A stretch of 64,000 nt of DNA from positions 310,001 through 374,000 of the forward strand of contig JAFRMR010000003.1 in assembly GCA_017430535.1 (NCBI GenBank), given 5' to 3'. This document shows positions 1-7,975 of this stretch, in pieces. Source of the stretch: Clostridia bacterium. GTDB taxonomy: Bacteria > Bacillota > Clostridia > Oscillospirales > Acutalibacteraceae. Within the stretch, counting starts at the first letter, position 1. Each line of letters opens with the position of its first letter. A model generated the notes under the pieces. That model made no database searches and was not told where the DNA came from. It worked only from the letters and a program-made list of their open reading frames with translations. The translations under genes were made by a program, and so were the position numbers.

Positions 1-547
1 TGCGTCTTTCATAAGGATTCATAGGCTCAAGCACAACATTGCGGCCGTACTTTCTTACCCGTGCCGCATTTTTCTTGGCAAGGCTCTTGAGGGTTGCTTC
101 TCTTTTTTCTCTGTAGTTGCCTACATTAAGAGAAACATGGCTGTATTCATCAAATTCTCTGTTGATTACAAGACGCACAAGATACTGGATTGCGTCGAGA
201 GTTTCGCCTCTTCTGCCGATTACGGAGCCGTAATCATCACCGCAGCTGATATCTATTCTGACGTCCTTATCTTCTGTATTAACTGTAATTTCGGATTTAT
301 CTATACCGAGATTTTCAAGTATAACAGTAATATAATCCTTAACCTTTGCAAACTTATCTTCATCATACTCATAATAAGCTTTTACCTTGGCAAGGGATCC
401 GCCGAAAAGACCAAGAGTCTTCTTTTTAGGCATTTCAAGAACTTCGATTTTAACATCTTCAATTTCTTCGGGAGCATTCAGGTTTTTAAGTGCAGCTTCC
501 TTAGCTTCATCGATAGTATTGCCTGTTCCAACAGCTTCTTTTATCAA
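1..547 (-). CDS. jag: Jag / SpoIIIJ-associated RNA-binding protein (KhpB), C-terminus cut by window edge
   Basis: RNA-binding protein that partners KhpA and is usually encoded beside YidC. The visible ~182 codons show a Jag_N domain (acidic start, then KKKTLGLFGGSLAKVKAYYE), a KH domain with GDDYGSVIGRRGETLDAIQYL, and the beginning of an R3H domain (EPMNPYERR) at the window edge. The start is a TTG at 547 preceded by AGGTGGTGA; no ATG is available in frame, and the alternative GTGs nearby are out of frame. It lies 21 nt downstream of yidC and is probably in the rpmH-rnpA-yidD-yidC-jag operon. A KhpA gene is present at 34824, so both halves of the KhpA/KhpB pair are in this window. Confidence 0.93.
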   Translation of the reverse strand, partial: MIKEAVGTGNTIDEAKEAALKNLNAPEEIEDVKIEVLEMPKKKTLGLFGGSLAKVKAYYEYDEDKFAKVKDYITVILENLGIDKSEITVNTEDKDVRIDISCGDDYGSVIGRRGETLDAIQYLVRLVINREFDEYSHVSLNVGNYREKREATLKSLAKKNAARVRKYGRNVVLEPMNPYERR

Positions 548-568
548 AAAAATTCACCACCTGAACTA

Positions 569-1567
569 TCAGTTATTTTTTTCTGCGGAGTAAATAATAC
601 TTCTCTCTCTTGAGCGGCGCTCAACGGTTTCGTCAATCATATCCCTTGCGAGCATCTTTTTGGGAGTATAGAGCTGGCCGATAATGACGCTGGAAAGCAG
701 GCCGAGAACGCCTGAGGCAATCCAGTAAACGCCGATACCGGCAGGGAACCTGATAACAAAATAAAGTGAAAATGCCGCCATAAAGATGGTCATACAGCCC
801 GTAGATTTTGCCGCCTGGCTGTTAACGGCGCCGGACTGCTTCTGCTTGATCATGGAATATGCACTGGACGCAAGAGTGGTTATTGTGGAAAGAATGGGGA
901 TAAGCCAGATAAGAGCCGGGAATTTATACTCCATGGGAGTTTTGCCCAGTGATATACCGAAAACGGAAAAGCCTACGCTTTCAATAAGCTCAAATACTGA
1001 AACGGGAATATCTTTAATAAGTTCATAGACATCAACGGCATCTTTACCTGTGCCTACAACATGAGCTGTGCCGGCAAGGAGAATCTCCTTGAGCTCGCCA
1101 ATATGTTCAATAACAATCAGCTCATAAAGACGGGTGTTGTTTGAAGGCGCCTCATACCCCAGGGCCTGAACAGCACTTGTAAGGGCGGTAATGGTATCCG
1201 AATTGATATGAAGGAAATTTGAAAGCGGGTAATAAATAACGCCGATAAGTCCGAAAAGCAGAACAAACTGCACAAGCATAGGGGCGCATCCCGCATTCAT
1301 AGGATTATATCCTTCTCTTTGATAAAGAGCCTGTGTTTCTTCCTGTATTTTTCTTTGGTCGCCTGCGTACTTTTCCTGAATTTTGCGTATTTTTGACTGC
1401 ATACGCTGAGTTTTAGCCATGCCTTTCTGCTGGCTGATGGTTGAGGGAACCATGATAAGTCTGACAATAAGTGTGATAATGACAATCAGCAAAGCGTAAT
1501 TGGTGATACCGAGCTTGAACAAGCCGAAAAGTATCCAACCAAAAGGCTTACCTAAGATTTCGTACAT
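569..1567 (-). CDS. yidC: Membrane protein insertase YidC/Oxa1/SpoIIIJ
   Basis: Inserts membrane proteins with or without SecYEG. The N-terminal helix (about residues 9-40) carries the conserved groove arginine in LIVRLIMVP, followed by the charged cytoplasmic hairpin (SQQKGMAKTQRMQSKIRKIQEKY), the Gly/Pro-containing GCAPMLVQFVLLFGL helix, and two later hydrophobic pairs. Unlike typical Firmicutes YidC it has no lipoprotein signal and starts straight at the first core helix. The outer loop between about residues 125 and 215 is long. The C-terminal tail is basic (KKMLARDMIDETVERRSRER). The start codon overlaps the yidD stop by 1 nt (TAATG), indicating translational coupling. Confidence 0.96.
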   Translation of the reverse strand: MYEILGKPFGWILFGLFKLGITNYALLIVIITLIVRLIMVPSTISQQKGMAKTQRMQSKIRKIQEKYAGDQRKIQEETQALYQREGYNPMNAGCAPMLVQFVLLFGLIGVIYYPLSNFLHINSDTITALTSAVQALGYEAPSNNTRLYELIVIEHIGELKEILLAGTAHVVGTGKDAVDVYELIKDIPVSVFELIESVGFSVFGISLGKTPMEYKFPALIWLIPILSTITTLASSAYSMIKQKQSGAVNSQAAKSTGCMTIFMAAFSLYFVIRFPAGIGVYWIASGVLGLLSSVIIGQLYTPKKMLARDMIDETVERRSRERSIIYSAEKNN

Positions 1568-1806
1568 TATTTTCCCTCCGAGTGTTTCTTTTTCTTGGGC
1601 GGTACCGGGTCATACCCGCCCGGGAAGAGAATATTGCATCTCATAAGCCGAAGGAGGGTGAGAACAGAGCCTTTTAACGCTCCGTGAACCTCTATGGCCT
1701 CCAGGGCATACTGGGAGCAGGTGGGGTAATACCTGCACATTGGCGGAAGATGGGGAGAAATATGTTTTCTGTAAAAACCGATAAGAGCGAGAAGTAATTT
1801 TTTCAC
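1567..1806 (-). CDS. yidD: Membrane protein insertion efficiency factor YidD
   Basis: Small membrane-associated helper of YidC-dependent insertion. The 79-residue protein has the family's hallmark sequence: a hydrophobic [19 protein letters not shown] start, [19 protein letters not shown] with its conserved cysteines, and [17 protein letters not shown]. It ends in a lysine-rich tail (KKKKHSEGK). It lies 15 nt after rnpA and overlaps yidC by 1 nt, the standard rpmH-rnpA-yidD-yidC order. Confidence 0.96.
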   Translation of the reverse strand: MKKLLLALIGFYRKHISPHLPPMCRYYPTCSQYALEAIEVHGALKGSVLTLLRLMRCNILFPGGYDPVPPKKKKHSEGK

Positions 1807-1821
1807 TTTAAAGCTTTCTCC

Positions 1822-2163
1822 TCAATCCGTTCTGATTACGCCGAGTGAAACAAGATGCTCACGCATAACTGCAGCCACATCCTGCATTTTGGCATTTTTG
1901 GTTTTGAACCTTGCCACAAACACCAGATCCTTACCGCCTGCGCACTCGCTATTTAAAGAAGAGAAAGCCGCCTTGATAATACGACGGCATCTGTTTCTCT
2001 CAACTGCAGTGCCTATTTTTTTGGATGCAGTTATGCCCACACGGCAACTGCCCGTTTTATTGGGAAGGGCATAGGTTACCAGCACAGGTGAAACAGCTGA
2101 CTGCCCCCTGCCGTAGGCGCGGTGAAAATCCGAGTTTTGTTTTAAGGTTTCGGTAACGGCCAT
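1822..2163 (-). CDS. rnpA: Ribonuclease P protein component
   Basis: Protein subunit that helps the catalytic RNA mature tRNA 5' ends. The 113-residue protein has the expected length; the RNR signature reads ERNRCRRIIKAAF (about residues 55-67), preceded by VGITASKKIGTAVERN, and the N-terminus contains the substrate-binding FHRAYGRGQSAV block. It starts 9 nt after the rpmH stop and lies in the same operon. The RNA subunit (rnpB) is not in this window. Confidence 0.96.
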   Translation of the reverse strand: MAVTETLKQNSDFHRAYGRGQSAVSPVLVTYALPNKTGSCRVGITASKKIGTAVERNRCRRIIKAAFSSLNSECAGGKDLVFVARFKTKNAKMQDVAAVMREHLVSLGVIRTD

Positions 2164-2172
2164 TTCAGCAAA

Positions 2173-2307
2173 TCAATAGCTGAGCTGTTTTCTTCCTTTG
2201 GCTCTGCGGCGGGCAAGAACCTTACGGCCGTTTCTGTCGGACATTCTCTTTCTGAAACCGTGTTCCATTTTGCGATGACGTTTTTTGGGTTGATAAGTTC
2301 TTTTCAT
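2173..2307 (-). CDS. rpmH: 50S ribosomal protein L34
   Basis: A 44-codon gene read directly from the minus strand: [20 protein letters not shown] and on to [10 protein letters not shown], an almost textbook L34 with the expected length. A GGAGG ribosome site lies 8 nt before the ATG. It opens the leftward operon with rnpA, yidD, yidC and jag, behind a 110-nt leader and a good promoter at 2424-2453. Confidence 0.97.
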   Translation of the reverse strand: MKRTYQPKKRHRKMEHGFRKRMSDRNGRKVLARRRAKGRKQLSY

Positions 2308-2423
2308 GTGTTAACCTCCGTTCACTGTTGAGTTATGTAATCAAGCGCAGGATTACCCGTAGATCCGCGCCCAATCTGCTTAATGTAGGGCAGGCACAAT
2401 ACGCCCAGGCCCTCGGAGTGTTA

Positions 2424-2453
2424 ATTATAATACGGGAAGCAGTAAAAAGTCAA
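2424..2453 (-). promoter_or_regulatory. Promoter of rpmH-rnpA-yidD-yidC-jag operon
   Basis: On the minus strand TTGACT (2448-2453) and a consensus TATAAT (2424-2429) are 18 nt apart. The expected transcript start is near 2417, giving a leader of about 110 nt before rpmH. Confidence 0.7.
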
Positions 2454-2491
2454 CAATTATTTTTTATTTACAATATTATTTTATAAAGTAC

Positions 2492-2520
2492 TTGAAAAAA
2501 TATCGATATTATGATAAAAT
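2492..2520 (+). promoter_or_regulatory. Promoter of dnaA-ftsY-rdgB-yhbY
   Basis: TTGAAA (2492-2497), 17-nt spacer, TAAAAT (2515-2520). The expected start is near 2527, giving a leader of about 100 nt before dnaA. Confidence 0.65.
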
Positions 2521-2629
2521 TTCAAAAATATTATGGGTATTATCGCCTTCAAGATAATAATCCGGGCAGCCGACAGACATAGAAACAAGCGTTGCTGCCG
2601 TTAAAACATATGATGAACAGGAGATAAAA

Positions 2630-3943
2630 ATGGAATCCTTGAATGAAATGTGGAATCTTGTTTGCGAAGAGCTAAAGCACTCGCTCAACGATGTTATATA
2701 CAACATCTGGTTTGAGCCCATGCAGCTTATAAGCTTTGACGGAGAAAAGGTTGTACTCAGCGTAAGCAGATTCAAAAAGCCCACCATTGAAAAACAGTTC
2801 GGTGATAATCTCAGGGACGCTTTCAAAAAGGTGCTTGGCTTTGATGCCGAAATAATACTTGAAGTGCCTCAGGATACCCCCGATAATACGGAAAAAGATT
2901 CATCAAGCAGAATCAGCGTTGATGATGAAGAAAACACCTTTGAAACCTTTGTTGTGGGTTCCTCAAACAAATTTGCCTTTGCCGCCGCAAAAGCGGTTGC
3001 AGAGGAGCCGGCTTTTGCGTATAACCCACTTTTCATTTACGGTTCCTCGGGTCTCGGCAAAACCCACCTTCTTTGCGCCATTAAAAATGCAATACTTGAG
3101 AGGAACCCCGATGCAAATGTTGTGTTTACAAGAGGCGAAGATTTTGTAAACCTTATAGTCAGCGGAATCCAGAAGGGCGCAATGTATATGAACAGCATCC
3201 ACGATAAGTTCAGAAACTGCGATGTTCTTCTTGTTGACGATATTCAGTTTATAGCCGGCAAAGAGCAGACCCAGGAAGAGTTTTTCCACACCTTCAATGC
3301 TCTTAAATCCGAAGGAAAGCAGATAGTGCTTATTTCGGATTCAATGCCCAAAGATATTGCTCTGCTTGAAGACAGGCTCCGCACAAGGTTTGAAATGGGC
3401 CTGCTTGCGGATATTCAGCCTCCCGATTTTGAAACAAGGATGGCCATAATTCAGCGCAAAGCATCCCACCTGGGCCTTGAACTGCCTCAGGATGTTACCG
3501 AATACCTGGCCGAAAAAGTTAAGAACAATATAAGGCAGCTTGAAGGAGCGGTAAAAAAGATTCACGCCCTTGTTAATCTTGAAGGTTCGCCTATAAATGT
3601 GGCAATGGCCCAGAGCGCAATAAAAGACCTTGCCGGCGAAGGGCTTCCCACATCGGAACTGGTTAAGAAGATTATATCCGAAACGGCCAGAACCTTTGCA
3701 ATCACTCAGGAGGATATAACCTCTAAAAAGAAGGATTCAAAAACCGCCAAAGCAAGGCAGATAGCCATTTATGCCATAAGGGAATGCACAGAACTCACCC
3801 AGCAGGAAATAAGCGAGTATTTTGGCGGGCGTGACCGCACCGCAATTCATTATGCCATAGAGAAAACCGCCCCCATGATTGAGAGAGATCCTAACCTGCG
3901 CAGGACGGTTGAAAACATAATCAAGAATGCCAAGGAGCAGTAA
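2630..3943 (+). CDS. dnaA: Chromosomal replication initiator DnaA
   Basis: AAA+ ATPase that binds and opens the origin. The 437 residues show domain I (WNLVCEELKHSLNDVIYNIWFEPM), a short acidic linker (about 82-103), Walker A GSSGLGKT at 138-145, Walker B LLVDDIQF at 200-207, a sensor/arginine-finger region (LLEDRLRTRFEMGL), and domain IV from about 345. The DNA-recognition signature is unusual: FGGRDRTAIHYAIEK (about 398-412) where nearly all DnaA proteins have GRDHTTV; the histidine is Arg403. RBS AGGAG precedes the ATG. The stop overlaps the ftsY start (TAATG). dnaN and recF, the usual followers, are absent. Confidence 0.97.
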   Translation: MESLNEMWNLVCEELKHSLNDVIYNIWFEPMQLISFDGEKVVLSVSRFKKPTIEKQFGDNLRDAFKKVLGFDAEIILEVPQDTPDNTEKDSSSRISVDDEENTFETFVVGSSNKFAFAAAKAVAEEPAFAYNPLFIYGSSGLGKTHLLCAIKNAILERNPDANVVFTRGEDFVNLIVSGIQKGAMYMNSIHDKFRNCDVLLVDDIQFIAGKEQTQEEFFHTFNALKSEGKQIVLISDSMPKDIALLEDRLRTRFEMGLLADIQPPDFETRMAIIQRKASHLGLELPQDVTEYLAEKVKNNIRQLEGAVKKIHALVNLEGSPINVAMAQSAIKDLAGEGLPTSELVKKIISETARTFAITQEDITSKKKDSKTAKARQIAIYAIRECTELTQQEISEYFGGRDRTAIHYAIEKTAPMIERDPNLRRTVENIIKNAKEQ

Positions 3944-4869
3944 TGGGATTTTTCAATAAGCTTAACAAAGGTCTCAAAAAAACAAGAGACAATATGTCCG
4001 GCGCCATCAATTCGGCGCTTACCGGCAAAAATGAAATAGATGACGAATTTTACGATGATCTGGAAGAAATACTGATTATGGCGGATGTGGGTGTTGAAAC
4101 ATCGGAACTGATCGTTTCACGCCTGAGAGATTCGGTATTCAAAAAGAATCTTCATAAAGCCAAAGATGTTACGGCTGAAATACAGAATATTGTTGCCGAT
4201 ATTCTTTCCGGAGGCCAGGAAGTTGATATGATAACCGTGCCTTCGGTTATACTGGTAATCGGTGTAAACGGCGTAGGTAAAACCACATCCATAGGCAAGC
4301 TTGCTGCTATGTTCAAGGATGAGGGTAAAAAGGTTATACTGGGCGCTGCGGATACTTTCCGCGCCGCCGCCATTGATCAGCTTCAGATCTGGGCGGACAG
4401 AGCAGGTGTGGATATAGTAAAGCACAAAGAGGGCGCCGACCCCGCCGCTGTTGTTTATGATACCATTGAAGCCGGCAAAGCAAGAAATGCAGATATCATT
4501 ATCTGCGATACAGCAGGCAGACTGCACAATAAAAAGTATCTTATGGATGAGCTGAACAAAATCTACCGTGTGGTTGACAGACAGCTCCCCTATGCTGACC
4601 GTGAAGTTCTGCTTGTGCTTGATGCAACAACAGGTCAGAACGCCGTAAACCAGGCTAAAGAGTTTATGGAGTGTGCCGAAATTACCGGCATAATCCTTAC
4701 CAAACTTGACGGCACCGCCAAAGGCGGCGTTGTGCTTGCTATAAAGAACGATCTTAAAGTTCCCGTTAAATTCATAGGCGTGGGTGAAGGAATAGATGAT
4801 ATGAGACCCTTCGTCCCCTCTGATTTTGCAGAAAGTCTGTTTGAAGCAAAAGAAAAAGAGGAAGACTGA
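3943..4869 (+). CDS. ftsY: Signal recognition particle receptor FtsY
   Basis: GTPase that docks SRP-ribosome complexes on the membrane. The 308 residues contain a short N domain and the full G domain: GVNGVGKTTSIGK (107-119), DTFRAAAIDQL, DTAGRLHNKKYLMDEL, TKLDGTAKGGV, and GVGEGIDDMRPF. The long acidic A domain found in E. coli is missing, as is usual in Firmicutes. It is coupled by a 1-nt overlap to dnaA, an unusual pairing since ftsY normally sits with smc. The partner Ffh is encoded at 33164. Confidence 0.96.
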   Translation: MGFFNKLNKGLKKTRDNMSGAINSALTGKNEIDDEFYDDLEEILIMADVGVETSELIVSRLRDSVFKKNLHKAKDVTAEIQNIVADILSGGQEVDMITVPSVILVIGVNGVGKTTSIGKLAAMFKDEGKKVILGAADTFRAAAIDQLQIWADRAGVDIVKHKEGADPAAVVYDTIEAGKARNADIIICDTAGRLHNKKYLMDELNKIYRVVDRQLPYADREVLLVLDATTGQNAVNQAKEFMECAEITGIILTKLDGTAKGGVVLAIKNDLKVPVKFIGVGEGIDDMRPFVPSDFAESLFEAKEKEED

Positions 4870-4870
4870 T

Positions 4871-5470
4871 ATGGATATTATCGTTGCCACCCACAATATG
4901 AAAAAGCGGGATGAGCTGTGCAGAATTCTCTCCCCTCTGGGTATAAATGTTCACCTGGCAGAGGATCTGGGAATAGAACTTACGGATGTTGAAGAAACCG
5001 GAACAACATTTGCGGAAAACGCTTTTCTGAAAGCCGAAAGTGGCTGTAAAGAAGGCGGACTCCCCTGCGTCGCGGATGACAGCGGCCTTGCCGTTGATTA
5101 CCTTAACGGGGAGCCGGGCGTTTACTCTGCAAGGTATTCCGGAGGCCACGGAAACGATGAAGCAAACACTCAGCTTGTGCTGAAAAACCTTGAAGGAGTT
5201 CCCTTTGAGAAAAGAGATGCTGCTTTTGTAAGCGCAGTTTGCCTTGTGTACCCGGATTCAACAAAGATTGAAGTAACCGGAAAATGCCGCGGGAAAATAG
5301 GATATGAGCCCCTGGGCACCGGCGGCTTCGGGTATGATCCCGTTTTTCTGCCGGAAGAATACGGTTACGAGAAAACCATGGCGCAGCTCACATCGGAAGA
5401 AAAGGATAAAATCAGCCACAGAGGCAGAGCCCTTCGTATGCTGGTTGAAAAAATCGGAGAATTAAAATGA
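4871..5470 (+). CDS. rdgB: XTP/dITP pyrophosphatase (RdgB/HAM1 family)
   Basis: Removes dITP, dXTP and related non-canonical nucleotides by hydrolysis to the monophosphate. The start is placed at ATG 4871 (MDIIVATHNMKKRDEL), which matches the family N-terminus and has AAGAGGAAG just upstream inside the end of ftsY; an in-frame ATG at 4826 would add an unlikely basic stretch. Family motifs: FAENAFLKAE, VADDSGLAVDYLNGEPGVYSAR, GTGGFGYDPVF, and SHRGRALRML. The ATG lies directly after the ftsY stop codon, and yhbY overlaps its 3' end by 4 nt. Confidence 0.95.
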   Translation: MDIIVATHNMKKRDELCRILSPLGINVHLAEDLGIELTDVEETGTTFAENAFLKAESGCKEGGLPCVADDSGLAVDYLNGEPGVYSARYSGGHGNDEANTQLVLKNLEGVPFEKRDAAFVSAVCLVYPDSTKIEVTGKCRGKIGYEPLGTGGFGYDPVFLPEEYGYEKTMAQLTSEEKDKISHRGRALRMLVEKIGELK

Positions 5471-5886
5471 CAAGTAAAGAAAGAGCTCAGTTCAGAGCCA
5501 TGGCCAACAGCCTTGAGCCGGAGTTTCACATAGGCAAAGGCGGTTTATCCGAAGGGGTAATAAACCAGACTCTGGATTCCTTCAACACAAAGGAGCTTAT
5601 TAAAATAAAGGTTCATCTTGAATCAGCCGAGGATACGCCACGGCACTACGCCGATATGCTTTCCGAGGCAACTTCAAGCCAGGTAATTCAGGTTATAGGC
5701 GGCGTAATAGTGCTCTACAAAGAGAACCCGGATCTTGATAAAAAGCAGGAAAAGAAGAAACCGGCAAAGAAATCAAAGCCCCTTTCAAACGTCAAAGCCA
5801 AAAGAGCGCTTGCCGAAAAGAAAGAAGCTGAAAAGAAAAAGGCCAAGCGGGATTTTTATGCCAAAAAAAGAGATAAAAATTTTTAA
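5467..5886 (+). CDS. yhbY: YhbY/CRS1 family ribosome-associated RNA-binding protein
   Basis: Residues 1-90 are a CRM (CRS1-YhbY) RNA-binding domain: LTSKERAQFRAMANSL-type start, HIGKGGLSEGVINQTLDSF with the conserved GKGG loop, ELIKIKVHLE, and a final strand QVIGGVIVLYKENP. YhbY-type proteins associate with pre-50S particles. After it comes a very basic Lys/Ala/Glu tail of about 45 residues, longer than in E. coli YhbY and probably flexible and RNA-binding. The ATGA overlap with rdgB indicates translational coupling. Confidence 0.9.
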   Translation: MTSKERAQFRAMANSLEPEFHIGKGGLSEGVINQTLDSFNTKELIKIKVHLESAEDTPRHYADMLSEATSSQVIQVIGGVIVLYKENPDLDKKQEKKKPAKKSKPLSNVKAKRALAEKKEAEKKKAKRDFYAKKRDKNF

Positions 5887-5900
5887 TTATATAAAATTAT

Positions 5901-5929
5901 TTGAAACATTTTCCTGTTTTTGTTACACT
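5901..5929 (+). promoter_or_regulatory. Promoter upstream of smpB
   Basis: TTGAAA (5901-5906), 17-nt spacer, TACACT (5924-5929), followed by GAAGGAG as the smpB ribosome site. It would give smpB its own short-leader transcript. Confidence 0.5.
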
Positions 5930-5951
5930 TATACTATAGGGAAGGAGAACA

Positions 5952-6416
5952 ATGGATAAAAAAGAAGGCATAAAGATAATAGCTCAGAACAAAAAAGCCT
6001 ACCATGAATACTTTGTTCTCGAAAAACTTGAAGCAGGCATTGAACTCTTCGGCACCGAGGTTAAATCCCTGCGCCAGGGCAAGGTAAACCTAAAAGACTC
6101 CTGGTGCTCTGTTAAAAACGGAGAAATGTTTGTTCACGGAATGCACATCAGCCCCTATGAACAGGGAAACATATTTAACAGAGACCCGATGAGGGTTAAA
6201 AAACTTCTTCTCCACAAAAGAGAAATAAAGCAGCTTTACGCCCGCACAAAGCAGGAAGGCCTTACGGTTATTCCCCTTTCGCTCTATTTCAGCAAGGGTA
6301 AAGCAAAGCTTGAGATAGGCCTTTGCAAAGGTAAAAAACTTTATGATAAGCGTGAGGTTGCCGCAAAGAAAGAAGCCCAGCGCAATATTGAGCGCTCCAT
6401 TAGAGTTAAACAATAA
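5952..6416 (+). CDS. smpB: SsrA-binding protein SmpB
   Basis: Binds tmRNA and delivers it to stalled ribosomes. The 154-residue length is typical. Motifs: [36 protein letters not shown] (OB-fold start), [24 protein letters not shown], and a basic C-terminal tail ([19 protein letters not shown]) that becomes helical in the mRNA channel. RBS GAAGGAG lies 6 nt upstream. The tmRNA gene follows after 5 nt, so protein and RNA partners are adjacent. Confidence 0.97.
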   Translation: MDKKEGIKIIAQNKKAYHEYFVLEKLEAGIELFGTEVKSLRQGKVNLKDSWCSVKNGEMFVHGMHISPYEQGNIFNRDPMRVKKLLLHKREIKQLYARTKQEGLTVIPLSLYFSKGKAKLEIGLCKGKKLYDKREVAAKKEAQRNIERSIRVKQ

Positions 6417-6421
6417 TATAC

Positions 6422-6770
6422 GGGGATGAAAGGATTTCGACGGGGAATCCGAGCCCGGATAAGCGAGTAGCGGTGCGGAACCGCTTTAAAAGCCGCAAAC
6501 TTAAATAATAAACGACACTAATAAAGTTGCACTTGCTGCTTAACTAAGCAGCCGTCTCCGCCGGGAGGACTGCGGCCCGGCACGAGGCGTCAATGAGCAG
6601 TGAACGTGAACGGATGATGACAGGTAATCCGTCATGAACAACCTGCCTACTGAAGCCCGGAGCCCGTTTACCGGCGCCGGGGAGAGGAAATGTCAAAGGG
6701 TAAAATACACTCGTAGAAAGTCCCTGCAGAGATTTTTCGGACGCGGTTTCGATTACCGCCATCTCCACCA
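6422..6770 (+). ncRNA. ssrA: Transfer-messenger RNA (tmRNA, SsrA)
   Basis: The 5' end GGGGATG pairs with CATCTCC before an encoded CCA at 6768-6770 (7-bp acceptor with one G-U). The T arm reads GCGGT-TTCGATT-ACCGC (6743-6759). The 5' segment contains GATTTCGACGGGG, typical of one-piece tmRNAs. The tag frame ends AAC GAC ACT AAT AAA GTT GCA CTT GCT GCT TAA (6511-6543), encoding ...NDTNKVALAA, a normal Clostridia-type degradation tag. The frame is closed upstream by TAA at 6502-6504, so the resume codon must be one of 6505, 6508 or 6511. Hairpin-rich pseudoknot segments follow. Confidence 0.97.
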
Positions 6771-6836
6771 CAAATAATTATCCATTGGTTTATATATTTC
6801 GGGAAAGAGAAAAACAAGAAAAGAAAGGACGGAAAG

Positions 6837-7955
6837 ATGAAGAAAGGTACAGTTATTATATCTGCTGCCATAACCGCGGTTATCATCGGCCTTATTGCTG
6901 TTTCCGCCGTTATCGGCGTTAAGTTCAGAAAAGAAGCAAAAACTGCCGAGGAAACTCCCGTCGGTTACAAAAACAGCATTGATTACGGCACAATAACAGA
7001 AGAGGAGCCGGCAATCCTCCCCGATTTCACAGAGGAAAACACTTTTGCCGACGATACCTCAACCGCAACAACCTCCGCCCCGGCGGCAACAGTTACGGCA
7101 CCTAAAGTTTTCACCACAAAAAATATTACTGCCGCTCAGAAAAAAATAACCAAAGCGGTTACAACCGTAAAAGAAACAGTTAAAGCGGATAACGGAAGCA
7201 CCGCGCAGGTTGTTGTTGAGGAAGGCGTTACAGTACCGGTACTTGAAGATGCCGAGCACGGAAAAGCAGCAACTGTTGATACTACCGTAGCAGATTCGGA
7301 GCTCCCCAAAGATATGTATTTTTCAGGCCTTTACAGCATGGGCTATGATGTAATCGGGCCTAAAGAATTCATATACAACGATGATACCGACCCCAAGTGT
7401 ATGCAGAAAAACTTCGGCTATAATGTTCTTTACGATGCCGGAGCAAAGCTTATAGACTTCAGCATTGAGACCACCAGAATCAAGTTTGATTACGGTGATA
7501 AATCCTATATGCTTCAGCTCTGGAAGGGTCAGTATATTTCCGGTGATATTGGCACCGTAGGCGGAGAAGTAGGCCTTTACACAAGAGCTAAAAACTCTGT
7601 TTCGGCCATCGGTCATTACGACTGTGCCGCCCAGGAAGACTGGCTCAATATGGAAATGACAGTTCTCTGGGATGAAGATGACAACGGCGTTTACAAAGCT
7701 CAGCTTACAAGAAGGTACGCCCCCCACTGGTGGGAAACCGGATATGTTGACGGTCAGCTCAAAGACAGGAATGATTCCAACAGCCTCAAGATTCTCTGCA
7801 GAATGACCTTCTTAACCCAGGAGCAGGCAACACTTTGCGTTAACGCAATGATTAAAAACGGATTCAAAAAGGTTTCATCTTTTGACCCTACCGGAAGCGA
7901 CCTTGTGAAACAGTACGGCAAAGATGTAATCTATGTATGGCATAAAGTAAGATAA
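6837..7955 (+). CDS. Exported or membrane-anchored DUF4474 protein, copy 1
   Basis: Function unknown. Residues 5-30 form a signal anchor (IISAAITAVIIGLIAVSAVIGV), followed by a Thr/Ala-rich, poorly structured linker to about 130 and a folded domain from about 170 to 372. That domain resembles DUF4474: DFSIETTRIKFDYGDKSYMLQLWKGQY, then EVGLYTR, HYDCAAQEDWLNMEMTVLW, and APHWWETGYVDGQL. The paralogue 20 nt downstream shares the same architecture and motifs. RBS AAGGACGGAAAG precedes the ATG. It begins 66 nt after tmRNA, and I see no convincing promoter of its own. Confidence 0.8.
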   Translation: MKKGTVIISAAITAVIIGLIAVSAVIGVKFRKEAKTAEETPVGYKNSIDYGTITEEEPAILPDFTEENTFADDTSTATTSAPAATVTAPKVFTTKNITAAQKKITKAVTTVKETVKADNGSTAQVVVEEGVTVPVLEDAEHGKAATVDTTVADSELPKDMYFSGLYSMGYDVIGPKEFIYNDDTDPKCMQKNFGYNVLYDAGAKLIDFSIETTRIKFDYGDKSYMLQLWKGQYISGDIGTVGGEVGLYTRAKNSVSAIGHYDCAAQEDWLNMEMTVLWDEDDNGVYKAQLTRRYAPHWWETGYVDGQLKDRNDSNSLKILCRMTFLTQEQATLCVNAMIKNGFKKVSSFDPTGSDLVKQYGKDVIYVWHKVR

Positions 7956-7975
7956 CATATACGGAGGAGTTTACT

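Larger units (their letters stand above)
2308..2629. other. rpmH-dnaA divergent spacer, oriC candidate by synteny only
   Basis: In Firmicutes the spacer between rpmH and dnaA often carries part of oriC. Here 322 nt hold two divergent promoters and an AT-rich stretch (about 2450-2535) that could unwind. I find no TTATCCACA-type DnaA box on either strand. ATATTATG occurs twice, at 2506-2513 and 2528-2535 (22 nt apart), a weak direct repeat. The location suggests an origin; the sequence does not prove one. Confidence 0.35.

Noticed and set aside
4117-4896. 259-codon open frame opposite ftsY
   Set aside because: It is antisense to a certain gene, with cysteine- and aromatic-rich composition typical of a shadow frame.
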